A DNA stretch of 64,000 nt, taken from the NCBI RefSeq assembly GCF_000764305.2, contig NW_025947067.1, positions 301,012 to 365,011 on the forward strand, read 5' to 3'. The translations under genes and the position numbers were made by a program. Positions within the stretch are counted from its first letter, which is position 1; each line of letters opens with the position of its first letter. The stretch is from Hyalella azteca (lineage: Eukaryota; Arthropoda; Malacostraca; Amphipoda; Hyalellidae). The notes below the pieces were generated by a model. It did not search any database. It was not told where the DNA came from and saw only the letters and a program-made list of their open reading frames with translations. Below, piece by piece: positions 21,883 through 34,540 of this stretch.

Positions 21883-23282
21883 CGGCAGGAATTATTTCAA
21901 TCGCTAGGCATCATTCCCACTCCCATTCGCTTGCCAGCTACAGCGAGCATTGCAACAAATATGTAGATATTCACTTGTTAATTTCCAACTGTCAGTTGCA
22001 TGCCGCACTCCAGGAAGTGAGAACAAGAAATCGCTTGGAAGGAAGCTTTGAATTTAGCATTGAAGTTAGCTATGCGCTCGTTCGTTAATTTATTCATGGA
22101 ACTGCAAGGTCCTTTCTTGAACCGATATTGGAAGGAACGCTCCGCTGTCACGTTGGATGCACTGCAGGTCATTTGAAGCGATAGTTTTGAAGAACCATTT
22201 CGAATTAAGATGAGTAAATCAAATTCACTTGGAAGGACGTTTCGGCTTAACAGATGTCGCTTTTCAAGTGGAACATGACGGGGATGTTAATGCATTTAAA
22301 ATTCTTTGCACATAATCAGTTATCTGGATTGGTATTTCCTTCTGCTGGATAACTTCCAGTACCGCGTAGCCATTTAGTATGTAACAAAAACAATTCATAT
22401 CACCGACTTATATCAACTATGATATCTTTAGCCTTTCTGTGATAAATTTTCAACTTTAAGTTGAATTTTTGCTAATAAAATCGCGTTATGCGTTGTATTC
22501 TAAAATCACTTTTTAATCAATAGTTAATCTGTCCCCTTGAAATACGTTCACCTATCCTGGATAATTACATGTCCAAGATTACCAACAAGATTACGATAAA
22601 TATTTTCTGAATTATTCACCGCAGCATTAGCCGTACGACAACTGCGGTAACAAGCGTTGGACCCGCGTGCATCATACGTCTGGCCGTTTATGACATCACG
22701 AGATCATATCTGCGGTGACAAACGCGCATATAAAGTTTACCGCTGAGGCCCGGCATTAAGCTTTCCCGCTTTTGCGCAGTGCGCATAAAAAAGCAATAAG
22801 AACAAGATTGATGAGGCACGGAAAGGCCTTGATGCAATTACAGAGTCCGCCCTCGTGCATCCCGCTCACTGACTGCTGGGCATCAATATTTTACTGAGCA
22901 ATTCTGAGTGCCAGACTCTTGACTCCATCACAAAACAGCGAAGTTATCAAGTCTGACAATATTTTACTACCACATTCAGATTCTTGGGCATGTATTCAAT
23001 AGCATTATTTAGTTCCATAGAACGATACTCAACCTGTGCCTCCATATTAAACAGTTTACCATGAGAAAAAGAACATTTTTTATAGTAATGATAAATTGCA
23101 TTTAGTCTTACAAGAAATGTCTCATCGTGTAGATGGACAAACTGAAGCACATTTTGTATGATTTCAGGATCATTGCTATCACGTCTAACCAAATTCGGCG
23201 TTTTTATTAGTACAAGGAGCCCCTAGTTATTCTAATTACTAACGTGGGTCACGGTGGGACATTATAACCCACAAACGCTTAT
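21883..23282. other. Unique DNA, no supported gene
   Basis: Short ORFs only (21978-22172 minus, 22947-23192 minus). Around 22620-22860 the sequence is richer in CG dinucleotides and contains a TATAAA at 22729-22734, but no initiator-like context or downstream frame makes it a believable promoter. Confidence 0.4.
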
Positions 23283-23807
23283 GAGTGTTTACAACACATA
23301 GCACCCAGTAAATGAGATTGCAGCACCAGTTACACAACACACAGCACCCAGTAATGAGATTGTTGGGCCAGTTACACAACACGCAGCACTCAGTAATGAG
23401 ATTGCTGGGCCAGTTACACAACACACAACACCCAGTAATGAGATTGCTGGGCCAGTTACACAACACACAGCATCCGTTAATGAGATTGCAGGGCCAGTAA
23501 CACAACACACAGCACCCTGTAATGAGATTGCAGGACCAGTTACACAACACGCAGCACTCAGTAATGAGATTGCTGGGCCAGTTACACAACACGCCAGCCA
23601 GTAATGAGATTGCAGGGCCAGTTACACAACACACAGCATCCGTTAATGAGATTGCAGTGCCAGTTACACAACGCGCAGCATCCAGTAATGAGATTGCTAG
23701 GCCAGTTACGCAAAACACAGCACCCAGTAATGAGATTGCGGGACCAGTTACACAACACACAGCACCCAGTAATGAGATTGCTAGGCCAGTTACGCAAAAC
23801 ACAAGAA
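23283..23807. repeat. Minisatellite, 42-bp unit x 12
   Basis: Twelve units. The ATGAGATTG anchor falls at 23312, 23354, 23396, 23438, 23480, 23522, 23564, 23604, 23646, 23688, 23730 and 23772, so every unit is 42 bp except one of 40. Variants recur in order: GCAGCACTCAGT precedes anchors 3 and 7, and CAGCATCCGTT precedes anchors 5 and 9, which points to duplication of a four-unit block. Since 42 is divisible by three, up to five overlapping ORFs stay open on both strands (for example 23239-23802 minus, 187 codons, repeating CCVLCNWPSNLITG-like 14-mers). I regard these as repeat translations. Confidence 0.95.
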
Positions 23808-25023
23808 CACAACATCAAAAGCGAGTGTTCATGGCAATCTCCGCTTCACGTATGGCTTTCAATTGAAACTTTCCGGCCGTAAATTTGCAGGAATCGCAGG
23901 ACCCGAATTTTACTTGCCTATTATACGGAGTTGAGACGCAGGACTGGCAAAAGCGACATGCGTGCGGCTTGCTACCAAAGTGCACCTGCAAATAATATTC
24001 TTAGCAAACTCGAGGCAGCGTGGCAAACAAACACCCCGCACGTTTCACACAGATTCCGTGAGCGAAATTTTGAAATCTGATTCAGTTGTTCCAGGAGATT
24101 ATTCTGCTCATTGTGGGATGGAATACTTCGTTATGTGGTATAATCATACGCGGTATACATTTGTTTATTAATAATATTCTTGTCATGGTGCACGATTCTT
24201 TACTCATGTCAAGAGGAAATAAACAAGTTTTTATTTTATGTTACATTCTCGTTTTTTCTTTCGCCAATTCGCGAAAAACTATTCAGTATTCTTTGCTCCT
24301 TGAGAAGTATGGATTTTAGCATGATCAATTCTAATTTTTATGTAAGTATTCATTAAAATGTTCAAAGCGTTCAACCTCATTTAGCTCATGGATGCGGATA
24401 CTCAAAATAAATGCTGCAAAATTAGTAAAAGATACGGTTATACATTGCCTACAATTGTGTCGTCCTGTTTTTTCTCATCCTTTTTTAATTGGAAAAAAGT
24501 TTCTAAATAAAAAAATTGGCCTTCGGTGCTCAATATTGCCATGTTGCCATGCTTGCCGTGGCCGTGCTCGGTGGCCAGGAATTTCTCGTCCTCCCGACAT
24601 CCGTTCGACGGACGTGGATGCATGACGGGCGAGGCTTGCAAGCTCCGACCTTACAGCTGGGAAATATTGTGCGAATTTTTGGTGGCCATTCAGACCATCT
24701 TTTATTTTTTATGCTTCTTATTCACTAATTTATCGTATATTTTATTTCAAAAAGGATATTTTTTGCAGTCCTTTTTGCGTGACTCGTGAATTATTTTGAA
24801 TAAGCTATCTCCTAAAATTAATAGTTATTATATAATTGAAAAAAAATATCCGGCTGCTTATCGTTGTCCGTACCAGGGAGCCACACATCCTCCTACCATG
24901 TTTTTTATTTGAACATAGATATATATACCTCGGGTATTCGCATCAATCGCCCTCTGGTGTCAACTTTGGGCACGAGCACCAGCCGAAACTGAAGGCATGC
25001 ATTACTTCGGGGCTCTCGAGCGA
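23808..25023. other. Mostly unique DNA, no supported gene
   Basis: ORFs at 24086-24319, 24392-24625, 24516-24728 and 24526-24789 overlap in different frames around a less AT-rich patch (24530-24660). None is recognisable. The patch could hold a short exon, but no splice signals stand out. Confidence 0.4.
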
Positions 25024-25464
25024 GATGGAATGTGGATGGCATCTGTTGATATAGACAGGCACTCGACTGATGTGTACGGCAGACCATTTGTGTGGCAGTG
25101 CACTGGATGGGGTCTGTTGATATAGACAGGCACTCGACTGATGTGTACTGTAGACCATTTGTGTGGCAGTGCACTGGATGACATCTGTTGATATAGACAG
25201 GCACTCGACTGATGTGTACTGCAGAGCATTTGTGTGGCAGTGCACTGGATGGGGTCTGTTGATGTAGACAAGCACTCGACTGATGTGTACTGCAGACCAT
25301 TTGTGTGGCAGTGCACTTGATGGCGTCTGTTGATATAGAGAAGCACTCGACTGATGTGTACTGCAGACCATTTGTGTGGCAGTGCACTGGATGGGGTCTG
25401 TTGATATAGAGACAGGCACTCGACTGATGTGTACGGCAGACCATTTGTGTGGCAGTGCACTGGA
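25024..25464. repeat. Minisatellite, 71-bp unit x ~6, truncated at an N gap
   Basis: ACTCGACTGATGTGTAC falls at 25061, 25132, 25203, 25274, 25345 and 25418: five intervals, four of 71 bp and one of 73 bp because of an extra GA. Units differ by only a few substitutions. The array stops abruptly at the N at 25465, so its true length is unknown. Because 71 is not a multiple of three, the frame rotates with each unit, and all three minus frames stay open (152-179 codons over 24905-25460). The unit simply lacks stops on that strand. Confidence 0.93.
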
Positions 25465-25465
25465 N
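25465..25465. other. Single-N assembly gap at the end of the 71-bp array
   Basis: CACTGGAN followed directly by unrelated unique sequence TAGTTTTAATTC. The assembler evidently could not traverse the array, so both array length and the adjacency of the right flank are uncertain. Confidence 0.85.
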
Positions 25466-28400
25466 TAGTTTTAATTCGTCACAGGCAAATTACCCGTTGT
25501 GAAGCGAGCGGTCTTTATCGAATAAAAGTACGCGTCGGAAGACTGGGAGGATCTCATTTATTGAGCTAGAGTTTATCTAGTCCTGGAATCTAGTTTTATC
25601 TGACGGCGTCAGCAAATATCCGTTCCTAAACAAATTTCTTTATTACTGGGGCGTTTCTAAAAAAACGTAGAAAAGGATCTTCGGGACCTCGTTGTTGGGA
25701 GGCACGGAGCCTGCAGCCATTTCCGACGCATGGTCCCAGTTTTGCTTCCGACGTTTAGATGCAGTCCGGACTGCGCTATAAGACTGCCTTGCTTCGAAAT
25801 GCCCGAAAAAACGGGGAACATTGCAGCATAAAAACAAATGAAGAGAATGTCTTCAGGAAATTTCAACAACGTGAATCATATTATTATGCATTAATTACCG
25901 AAATCAGCGGAATTTTTGATGTTAGGTTTAAAAAGGCTACGTCTAAAAAGTCTACGAAAATACAACCTACGAAAATGAGTAAGGCCAGTTTCAGAAATTA
26001 ATAAAATTATTTGATTGCAATCCAGTATCAATATTTTTGAGTGTATGCAACAAGATCGTTGACATTACTTGTCAATAAAGAGATTATATTAAAATTTGTT
26101 CAAATGTTATGAAAATAAACAATTTGTTAATCAAATATACACGATAGATATTGTTCAAAAAATTTCATAAAATATTGCATAACGATAGTTCAGAATTCAG
26201 CATTTGTTACTAACAAATAAGACCACATCCTTCAAAAAATATCAAATTCTAATGAGTTCATTGAAATTTAAGGCCTCGTTGCATCAGCTAATCAAGGCTG
26301 GTCCGCGCGCGATGGCCGAAGTCCCCCAAATGAAGTTACGGGTCCAGGGTTCATTCAATTTAGCCCTGCAATTTGCTTTAATAAATTCATTAGGCACTCG
26401 ACCAGCAGAAATCTGGATGGCAGGCTCATCCCGAGCGCGGCTCACATCCTCCAAGTTAATAATGTAGCAGCAACGAGCTGCTCGCAACCCCCGTACACGC
26501 CTCAGAAAAGCTGAGAGATACATTGATGCTTGCAGTGATTTATCATTTAAGACTTTGGTGCTTGATTAAGTTCATAATTAAGGTGATAATGCATCATAAT
26601 TTTGAGAATTTACTCATTTGTTTACGAAGTATATTAAATTGTACTGTGTCGAGTGCTGAGTTGATTGCTGATTGTATTTATGCTCCATGGACATTAATTC
26701 AAAGTTGACTTTCCAGTCAAAAATCTGTTAACAACTACGTAAAGTTAAAAGTAGATCCTTTACCTACACCTAAAAAGTTTTTTTGCTGTCCATAATTTTA
26801 GTGCAAAGTGTACAAGAGAATAATTCGATTGTAAAGTAAAACAGTTTTGAAGTTTTGAACGATTGTATTACAATGAAAATTCACAAGGAAAGAAGTAACT
26901 AGACGTTACACAAATCAGAGCTCCACTAGCACGTTTCTGCCTAAAGCAACCAATGATTATCAGCAGCTCCTACGCATCCACGCTTCAGGCTTGATGCTGA
27001 GTTCTTCTATAGCCGACGGTACGCGTGGCGAAATATTAAATAGCCTCCTTCTGTAAAGCTGACATTTAGGAACGATCAGTGCAGAAATACTGAGCGCTTT
27101 CTGATGCTTTAGAGCTCACGCACCCAGCAGCAACCACGAGTAGCAGCGAATAAACGTTACCGATTACAATTGGAAAAACGGTCTCCCGGAAACGTTTGCA
27201 TAGCTTTACGGACGTCCTGTAGCTCCATGAATACGCTCCTTGAGGTCTTTTGTGGAGCAGAGATGCAATGAGATGGTTGCCCGGGAAACACATTATTTGA
27301 TCAGAGTGTTCACCCTGAATACGGGCTCATGCTCCAAATAGCGTACTGTGTGAACGATAGTTTACTCTGGCTTACTTGTATTCTTACTTTTTTTAATTGC
27401 TGTTTTGTACATTAGAATGTAGAATATTCCAATTATTTATAATTAATTATTATTTAATTATTTAATTAATTATTTAAAAAAAATTCAGAGGAACTTAAAC
27501 CCTTACCTTGAAAGAAACTGTTTTAAAAAGCTGCAAAATTTAGAAAAACTTAATCTAGCTAGAATAATATGTAATGAATTTATTTTCGGTATGGCTGAAA
27601 TTACCACTTTTATTCTTATCACCTAGTATAACCTGATGTTCATTGTTATGGAATCTTTCTCGTGCGACTGAGTTAACAGTTTATATGTGGACGGGAAGTG
27701 TCACTTCTCTAGCGAACTTGATATTTTCCTCTAATCGAGCTTGCTTCTCCACTATCATGTTATCTCGAAGAAATATAAAATTCACCAGCCATCGAATCTG
27801 CATGTCTGGCCCTTGATGGAATATCATGGAACGACTCGAATTTTATCGACTTTTTATAGAAATTTCGATTTTGGCGGGTTTTCTTGACCGAATTGCCACC
27901 AAACTTGTTTAGGTTTTGATGGGAAATTCATAGGGTGGTGATAGCTTTGCCTGCGTACGGAGATGGATATTGATACGAGTCTCGCGGTGCCCCAGGCAAA
28001 TTTGTTATCAAGTTCACATTAGACGGATAAATTTTCGGAGTGGATCGAGTGTTGATAAAATTTTTGTCCGATTTTTTGACACTCGTTTTGAATTCTGCTT
28101 AGTTCCTGTCATAATATTTATTGTGCATATCCAGATTATTTCAGAAAATGTTATGCGGTGCATTAAACTCTTTATGGAATTAATGGTCTGAGCTTTTTTA
28201 TTGAGCTCACATTTTGCGTTTTCCCCGAAAAATTACCTCACTTTTAATTCATAATCGCCCAATTATAAGATTAATATCACTACACGACCCTCAATCAATC
28301 AGCTCAAGTTCAGAGCAAAGTATATGTAAATCGCCATAAAATTCATTTGTTGAAAATTCTTTTCAATTTTTCAGATATTATTTTCATAAATATGTAAATA

Positions 28401-31400
28401 TAATTGAGAACTTCATATGGACGACAAAGACCCCTAATCAAACACGAGAGTTGGACGTCATTGATGTAGTCACCGAAGATTCCGAGGCCATAAAGGTGAT
28501 CCTAACAAATGTTGTGGTAGAGTTTACGATCAAGAAGCGATTTTCCATGACGAACGACTGGCCGGTACTCCCGCAATGAGGCTGACTGCAACGGCAAAAC
28601 TCTCTCGTTGCTAAAATATAGAAAAATATAACGATGACAATATTTAGTAGGCTATAATATTGGCTGGTATGTATTTACTTGGCTGGTATGTATACTTGGT
28701 ATGTATATTTATTGGCTGGTCACCAACGGAATGAAAATTATTTTATTATCGTCAGTAACTTTACAGAATTTATTTCTTGAAGTAATGATTGATTTGTATA
28801 GAGATTTCAAGAATTAACTTTAATCTCCAGCGTAGAGATAACGGAACAGTTCCATTTCTAAAAGATTAGGAATTTTTAGAAGACTATTTTATAAGCGGCT
28901 TTGTTAAAGAAATTACCATTTTGAAAAAATGACTGACAGACAAAAATATAATCAAATATGTTCAAAGAAAACGGTTTTCATGACAAATAGGCATATGGAT
29001 GAAATTTGTAAAATGTTATTTTTTAATTACACTCTGTTGCAGATACATTTTTGGAACAAACTAACGCTCATACAACTGGTAAACCAAGTCACCCATCGAC
29101 TTAATTCTCAACTTTTCGGATGTCATCAGTCATATTAATTGGCAGACGACACCTGAAATTCAACCAGTTCGTGCCTAATGTTCCCTCATTAGTAAGGCAC
29201 GAATTTCCAAGGGAAATTATTAATTATCCACGGACATTGTTCGGGACGTCGGCGCGCTTGTACACGGAGAGATCACTCCCGAATATCCTGCTGACAAAGT
29301 TTAAGTCGCCTGCTTCTGAGTAAATCCAAATATCATTTTATATTCTATCAGGACGGAGAATTACTACACAGTTTTGAGTTGATTCAATTTAATTTCTAAT
29401 CAAGTTATTCCTCACTCCCCCAGCCTCGCCCTCCAAACGGGATAATGGAGTCGTTGCATCTATGATTAATTACATTTAAATATTCAACCAATGCGGTGCC
29501 AGGTTTCCTCATGAATCTAAAATTATATTTTACTGAACGACTGCGCAGTGAAATGACATTTCACGGCTGTCATTCACTTGATGATAATTTTTCTGCTATT
29601 ATAGGAATTTTTATAAAGTGATAAGCAACATTAGTGGTCTTTTAACGACATACTAACATTATTTTAATATTCACACCAAATATTCTAGGATATTCGCTAA
29701 AGCCGCGAATACTCTGATGACAGACACAATTTATTAAAAATATCTCATTTTATTCAGAAATTTCGTTGTAGCAAACAACGTAAACTATAACTTCGTAATT
29801 TCCGTCTGGGCCATATAATAATTTATATTTTTAGTTTATTTTAACACGAAACCAAATTATTTTTGGGACACCAATTGTGAGCTTTGGAGTAAAGATACTA
29901 GGGCGTTATATAAAGTTATGGTGTTTAAATTTTATTCTGTTTTAGAAAGTTTTACTTTGATATTTGAATATAATTGTATGGCGGAGAATAAGTAACGCGC
30001 GTAGTTAGGCTACAACCGAGTTTCAGCAAGAAACATGAGAAGAAAAAAATTCTAATGTCCGCTAAAATTTCTTCAACCGGACGGAAACGACTTTTTATCT
30101 GAATCCTGGGCTCAAATTCTGAGAGAAAAGAAGTCACTCAAAGCCAAACCGAAGCGTAGCGCTTCTCTTCTAATTTTATTTGGTGACAGAGGGGCAAACT
30201 CTTCGAGTGCTTCCTAATGCAATCCTAGCCTTCGCTCCGATTCAATTGGGGAAGAAGGGTAAAAAAACATGATTCCCAGAATTGATCGCTTGCTTAGCGT
30301 GGGAACGGTGAATTTTATTAGAAAAGACGTTCAGTTTTGGAACAAGGATTGTTCCAGGAACCGACAGAACATTGTACTGACCAATTTTTTGTTATAATAA
30401 TGAATAATATTTCATTCCCCGTGAAACGTGGAAGCAGAATAATTGTTTTAATAATACTTTAATTCAATAATGCATGGTGATATGGACACTGTTATGTTAT
30501 TAATAGAGTTAGTAAGGTTGAAATTCGTGTATAGTATTTTTTAATGAATTTTTAGACCCTGTGCTAACGAAACGCTTGTTTCTTGTTCTTATTAACCAAA
30601 GAAGTTTGAATATTAATAATAATTTTTTATCGTTTTAAAGCTTCAGAACCCGAGTTTGAATCATCAGATCGTCACGCAAGAATCGACCGATAACCGAGAC
30701 TTTATTTCTAGTAAGAAAGCCAAGACTGATGCACGAAAATGTTTAAATTTAATTTTGCTTTGGCTGAGCGCCCGTTCATTTTGGTTCTCAATCCATCATT
30801 CGCTCGTGCTTGAGTGTTTGCTTGGCTACAGAGTGACAAATCGTTTATTTTGGTTCTCTATCCATCACTTGCTGATACTTGAGTAGCAAAGCGAGTGCCG
30901 TGTATCCGTTTGCATCTCCTAGCTACATATGGTTCAATAATTTGTCTTCGTGTAGGCTTTGTCAGAGCTTCCCGTGACCCCGACTAAAATGGGCACCGTG
31001 ACCATTTCCGTGATAATGGGTTTTGCCATTAGCGCAGTAATGCGTGTTGGGTTTCGTTCAATTCATGTCCAATGCGCCCAACTATCGCTTTTTATTGAAA
31101 ACTTTTCGAAAGTTTTCCACTTTACCTCGCCTGCCTTACCAAATTCAGACAGTGTTTCTCCCGAATTGAGCTTTCCTGTTTTGATTTGGACATCTTCCTG
31201 CCGAAAACTCTATTAAACTCTCAACTCAACTCTAAAAAATTGTCATGTCATTCCCCAAAGAAAATGTTTTCGAAAATCTTGCGTAATCGCTTTTGTAACC
31301 GAGACTTAACTGGACAACGTTCTTAGGAGGAACTAATGTTTGTCTCAAAGCAAAATGAAAAACTTCGTGGGTAAAAAGAGTTCCTCTGATGAAAGGCTTT

Positions 31401-32500
31401 CTTGTAACTGCAGGATGATTTCGGCTGGGATAAATAACACATTTTTGTGAGTCAAACTGCAAATTCATCAGTCTCATGCAGCCAAGGCTCTTGTTCAGTT
31501 GACAAGTTCTTCACTTGACGAGTGAGGATGTCGCAATCCTTAAAGATTGGGATTTGGACATTACTTTTATAGGGTTTGGTAGTAAGTAATAGGATTTGGT
31601 TACTTAAATAGGATTGAATTTATGCTTGTATTCACAGTACTCAAGTACACGTACGCAGACATAAAACGCCTTGACGGTACTCAACGCTCTCGTGCTGCTC
31701 CGTTTCTCCGTAAGTAGCACGGATTTACATTTTATTTTTAGCAGATACTGAATTGAAGTGTGAATGAGCTTCACTGAACAAATCCAATTCAAAAATATTC
31801 AATTCAGTGAATAACTTGGGAATGACTTTTAAGCATAGCTTCACACACAGGCATTTAACCCTCGTTTGGCAATTTCTTAAACAGAGATATCCTGAAACGA
31901 CATGAATATCGTTAGTACACGACCGAATTACCCACATATTTCCCGTGACAGGCTACGTGCATGCAAACATACCAAAAATATGAATATATTTATATTCTCA
32001 TAGTCATTTTGTGTGCTATGGCTTCTTTTACTAGAAGCAAGTTGATCTGCTAATGTGTCTCTGCCGCTGTCACTCGGATGACAACCTTGTCCTCCCATGG
32101 GGTTCAAAAAAGCAAGCGTAGATGCTTCTTTTCTGTGCTCTGGTATCTACGTCGTGTATCTCGACCTGTAAGTTCGACTATCATTCTTAAGTGAAGTTTG
32201 TGGACTGCAATCTCTTCAAGCATTTATCTGTTTTTCGTTAATATTTCTAAGTTGATAATAAAACTTAAAATCAACTATCGGTTCACTTTAGGATTTCAAG
32301 CGTGCAAAAGTTACAGATGATGTAGAACAACCAAGTTAAAATTGAGAGCCGGGAATAGAGTAGGCCGTCGCTGCCTAGTCGATTGACGTAGAAACTCGAG
32401 AGAGACGCGACAGAGCAGGAATGTCTGATTTAGAGACGCTATCGCCAGTGCCGGTGCCGCTTTGTATAGTTAGCCTCTGAGCACCTGCTCTAGTGGCTCG
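25466..32500. other. Seven kilobases of largely unique AT-rich DNA
   Basis: No ORF in this stretch exceeds about 90 codons and none is recognisable. Small local duplications are present: GGCTGGTATGTAT words at 28660-28720, and a ~42-bp segment at 30774-30815 repeated at 30843-30884 (TTTTGGTTCTC.ATCCATCA core, 69-bp period). AT-only stretches occur at 27420-27480. I see no RNA gene, transposon end or convincing promoter. It could be intergenic DNA or part of a long intron. Confidence 0.45.
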
Positions 32501-32717
32501 ATTTCTAACAGTTATTTCCAAGGGAACCTAGGGGAACCATATTTTATTGAGACTTAGTTGCTAGAAAAAAGGCTCCCAGTAGAAATCCGTGCAATTAAAT
32601 ATGGTTCCCCTAGGTTCCCCTGGAAATAACTGTTAGAAATAAGATTCCCCTAAGAATATTTTCAATGGGAACCTCATTTCTAACTGTTATTTCCAGGGGA
32701 ACCTAGGGGAACCATAT
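32501..32717. repeat. 42-bp motif in three alternating orientations
   Basis: Copy A at 32501-32542 (plus), copy B at 32599-32640 (minus) and copy C at 32676-32717 (plus) are each 42 bp, start or end with ATTTCTAAC.GTTATTTCCA and carry the near-palindromic GGGGAACCTAGGGGAACC. A and B form one large foldback with a 56-nt spacer, and B and C form another with a 35-nt spacer. The copies differ at only a few positions. Short GGGAACC echoes lie between B and C. No coding frame is involved. Confidence 0.92.
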
Positions 32718-33242
32718 GATCTGTCCTTCGGCCATACAGCCCTGACCGAGCAGCTTCAGCTCCAGCCAGCTACTGGAGCTGAACTTCAGCTACTGGAGCT
32801 GAATCTACTTAATGGACGTCTAGCGCAATACATGGATTTTTATTAGAATAGAAGTGTCGGCAATGAAAAAATAGGTCCATGGCCTGTTGCAGAGTCTTGA
32901 ACTTTTCGTGACTTGATTCACAAGAGATCCGGCCCTTTGAACGCAATCTTTGATATGGAAATGAAATTTTGAGATAACTTAATCATCGTGCATCGCAAGC
33001 AGCACCGGCTCATAATATTATTGTATAAGATATTGCAAATTGAGTGCATATTTATACATACGTATAATCCTCTTCACTACATTATCTTTTCATCAATCAA
33101 AAATTATATATATTCTGAATTGTAAATAAACAAACCGAAGCCTTTGACTTAGCTTCCTCCTCAGTGGAATGGCTGAATTTATGAGTATGTAACTAAACAA
33201 ATATGATAAGTTATTGTTCATGAACCAAGGCCAGGCTGGTCC
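32718..33242. other. AT-rich DNA, one tiny repeat
   Basis: No gene. CAGCTACTGGAGCTGAA occurs at about 32768 and 32786 in a small tandem and quasi-palindromic cluster (32755-32805). The rest is unique. Confidence 0.4.
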
Positions 33243-33434
33243 CTATTATTGCCTCACGCTATTATTGCCTCACGCTATTATTGCCTCACGCTATTATTGC
33301 CTCACGCTATTATTGCATCACGCTATTATTGCCTCACGCTATTATTGCCTCACGCTATTATTGCCTCACGCTATTATTGCCTCACGCTATTATTGCCTCA
33401 CGCTATTATTGCCTCACGCTATTATTGCTTCACG
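33243..33434. repeat. Minisatellite, 16-bp unit x 12
   Basis: Twelve units of CTATTATTGCCTCACG, nearly perfect (one CATCACG and a final CTTCACG variant). There are no unique spacers, so it is not CRISPR-like. All three plus frames remain open, giving the ORFs at 33214-33487. The 242-bp sequence that follows is duplicated after the second array (33776-34017). Confidence 0.97.
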
Positions 33435-33679
33435 GACCATTTGTCGCTAGACGCACGGTTATGAGCCCAGTCACGAACGACGTATAAAACAAGCGGTCCC
33501 TGTGTGCGTTCAAGGGGTGTGCTTGGATATGCATTTAAGGCGTTAATTGATTGAGACGAAACCAAGCGGTGAAAATTAACGTGAAGGTAAATGTGTGTTG
33601 TTCTTCCTTACATATCTAGTATAGGTTTTACTGAGAGACAGGTAGGAATTACTATTAATGATTTTCTTATTGACTCACG
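33435..33679. repeat. Flank of the 16-bp array, copy 1
   Basis: Starts GACCATTTGTCGC.AGACGCA, passes through GTTCAAGGGGTGTGCTT and GGCGTTAATTGATTGAG and ends TTAATGATTTTCTTATTG. The same order recurs at 33776-34017 with perhaps one in ten positions changed. Array and flank form one duplicated module with an offset of about 341 bp. Confidence 0.9.
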
Positions 33680-33775
33680 CTATTATTGCCTCACGCTATT
33701 ATTGCCTCACGCTATTATTGCCTCACGCTATTAATGCCTCACGCTATTATTGCCTCACGCTATTATTGTCTCACG
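33680..33775. repeat. Minisatellite, 16-bp unit x 6 (second array)
   Basis: Six units of the same CTATTATTGCCTCACG sequence, with AATGCC and GTCTCACG variants. It is half the length of the first array, so the copy number changed after the module duplicated. Confidence 0.95.
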
Positions 33776-34017
33776 AACCATTTGTCGCCAGACGCACGGT
33801 TATGAGCGTCGTCATGAACGACATATACAACAAGCTGTTCTTGCGTGCGTTCAAGGGGTGTGCTTTTGATATGCATTTACGGCGTTAATTGATTGAGGCG
33901 AAACCAAGCGGAAAAAATTCACTTGAGGATGATTGTGTGGTGTTCTTACTTACATATCTAATATGGGTTTTGTTGAGGGACAGGAAGGAATTACTATTAA
34001 TGATTTTCTTATTGTTT
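33776..34017. repeat. Flank of the 16-bp array, copy 2
   Basis: Matches 33435-33679 in order and length, as described there. The copies differ mainly by substitutions. Confidence 0.9.
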
Positions 34018-34540
34018 ATTTAAGTCATTACCTAACTGAACCTGTATCCAATGCAAACATATTTTGGCGACTCAATACAATGTTATTAAATAGATAGGAA
34101 TCTTACAATTTATGATAGAAACCTTAATGATGAGTGAACAAAAAGGAAAGCAACTAGCAGTGATGACGAAATTTTATTAATATGACTCCAAATAAAAAAA
34201 TTAATCAGACAATATAAAAATTAGAATTTTCACTCGAGGTTTTGAAAGTTTAACTTCGCCTTGCAACAATGAAAATCTGCATTAATTAATTTAAAGTTCA
34301 ATAGATGTTAAGCTGATTACTTCGTGCACATGCTGTATATACGCCTGTAATTCATACAGTTGTGAATAAAAGTGAAAAAATACGTTATATATAGTAACAA
34401 TAATATAAATAAAGTAATAATACTCTTTTTAAATCCATTTTACGATCAAACATTCTTGATTTCCATAATGAGTGATTACCAATTCTGCAGCACAAATTGC
34501 AACAATTAACTTCGCTGATACATTTTCATGCATTCTATGA
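34018..34540. other. AT-rich DNA, nothing supported
   Basis: No ORF, RNA gene or repeat recognised. Confidence 0.45.

Noticed and set aside
22729..22734. TATAAA as a core promoter
   Set aside because: A single six-base match in AT-rich DNA, with no initiator-like context and no downstream ORF.
23239..23882. Long overlapping ORFs on both strands (up to 187 codons)
   Set aside because: They are translations of a 42-bp repeat (divisible by three), open in several frames at once, with no unique coding flank.
24905..25460. Three minus-strand ORFs of 152-179 codons
   Set aside because: All cover the same 71-bp array. The frame rotates with each unit and all three frames are open only because the unit lacks stops on that strand.
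33243..33775. CRISPR-like array of short direct repeats
   Set aside because: The 16-bp units are contiguous with no unique spacers, and the context is eukaryotic.
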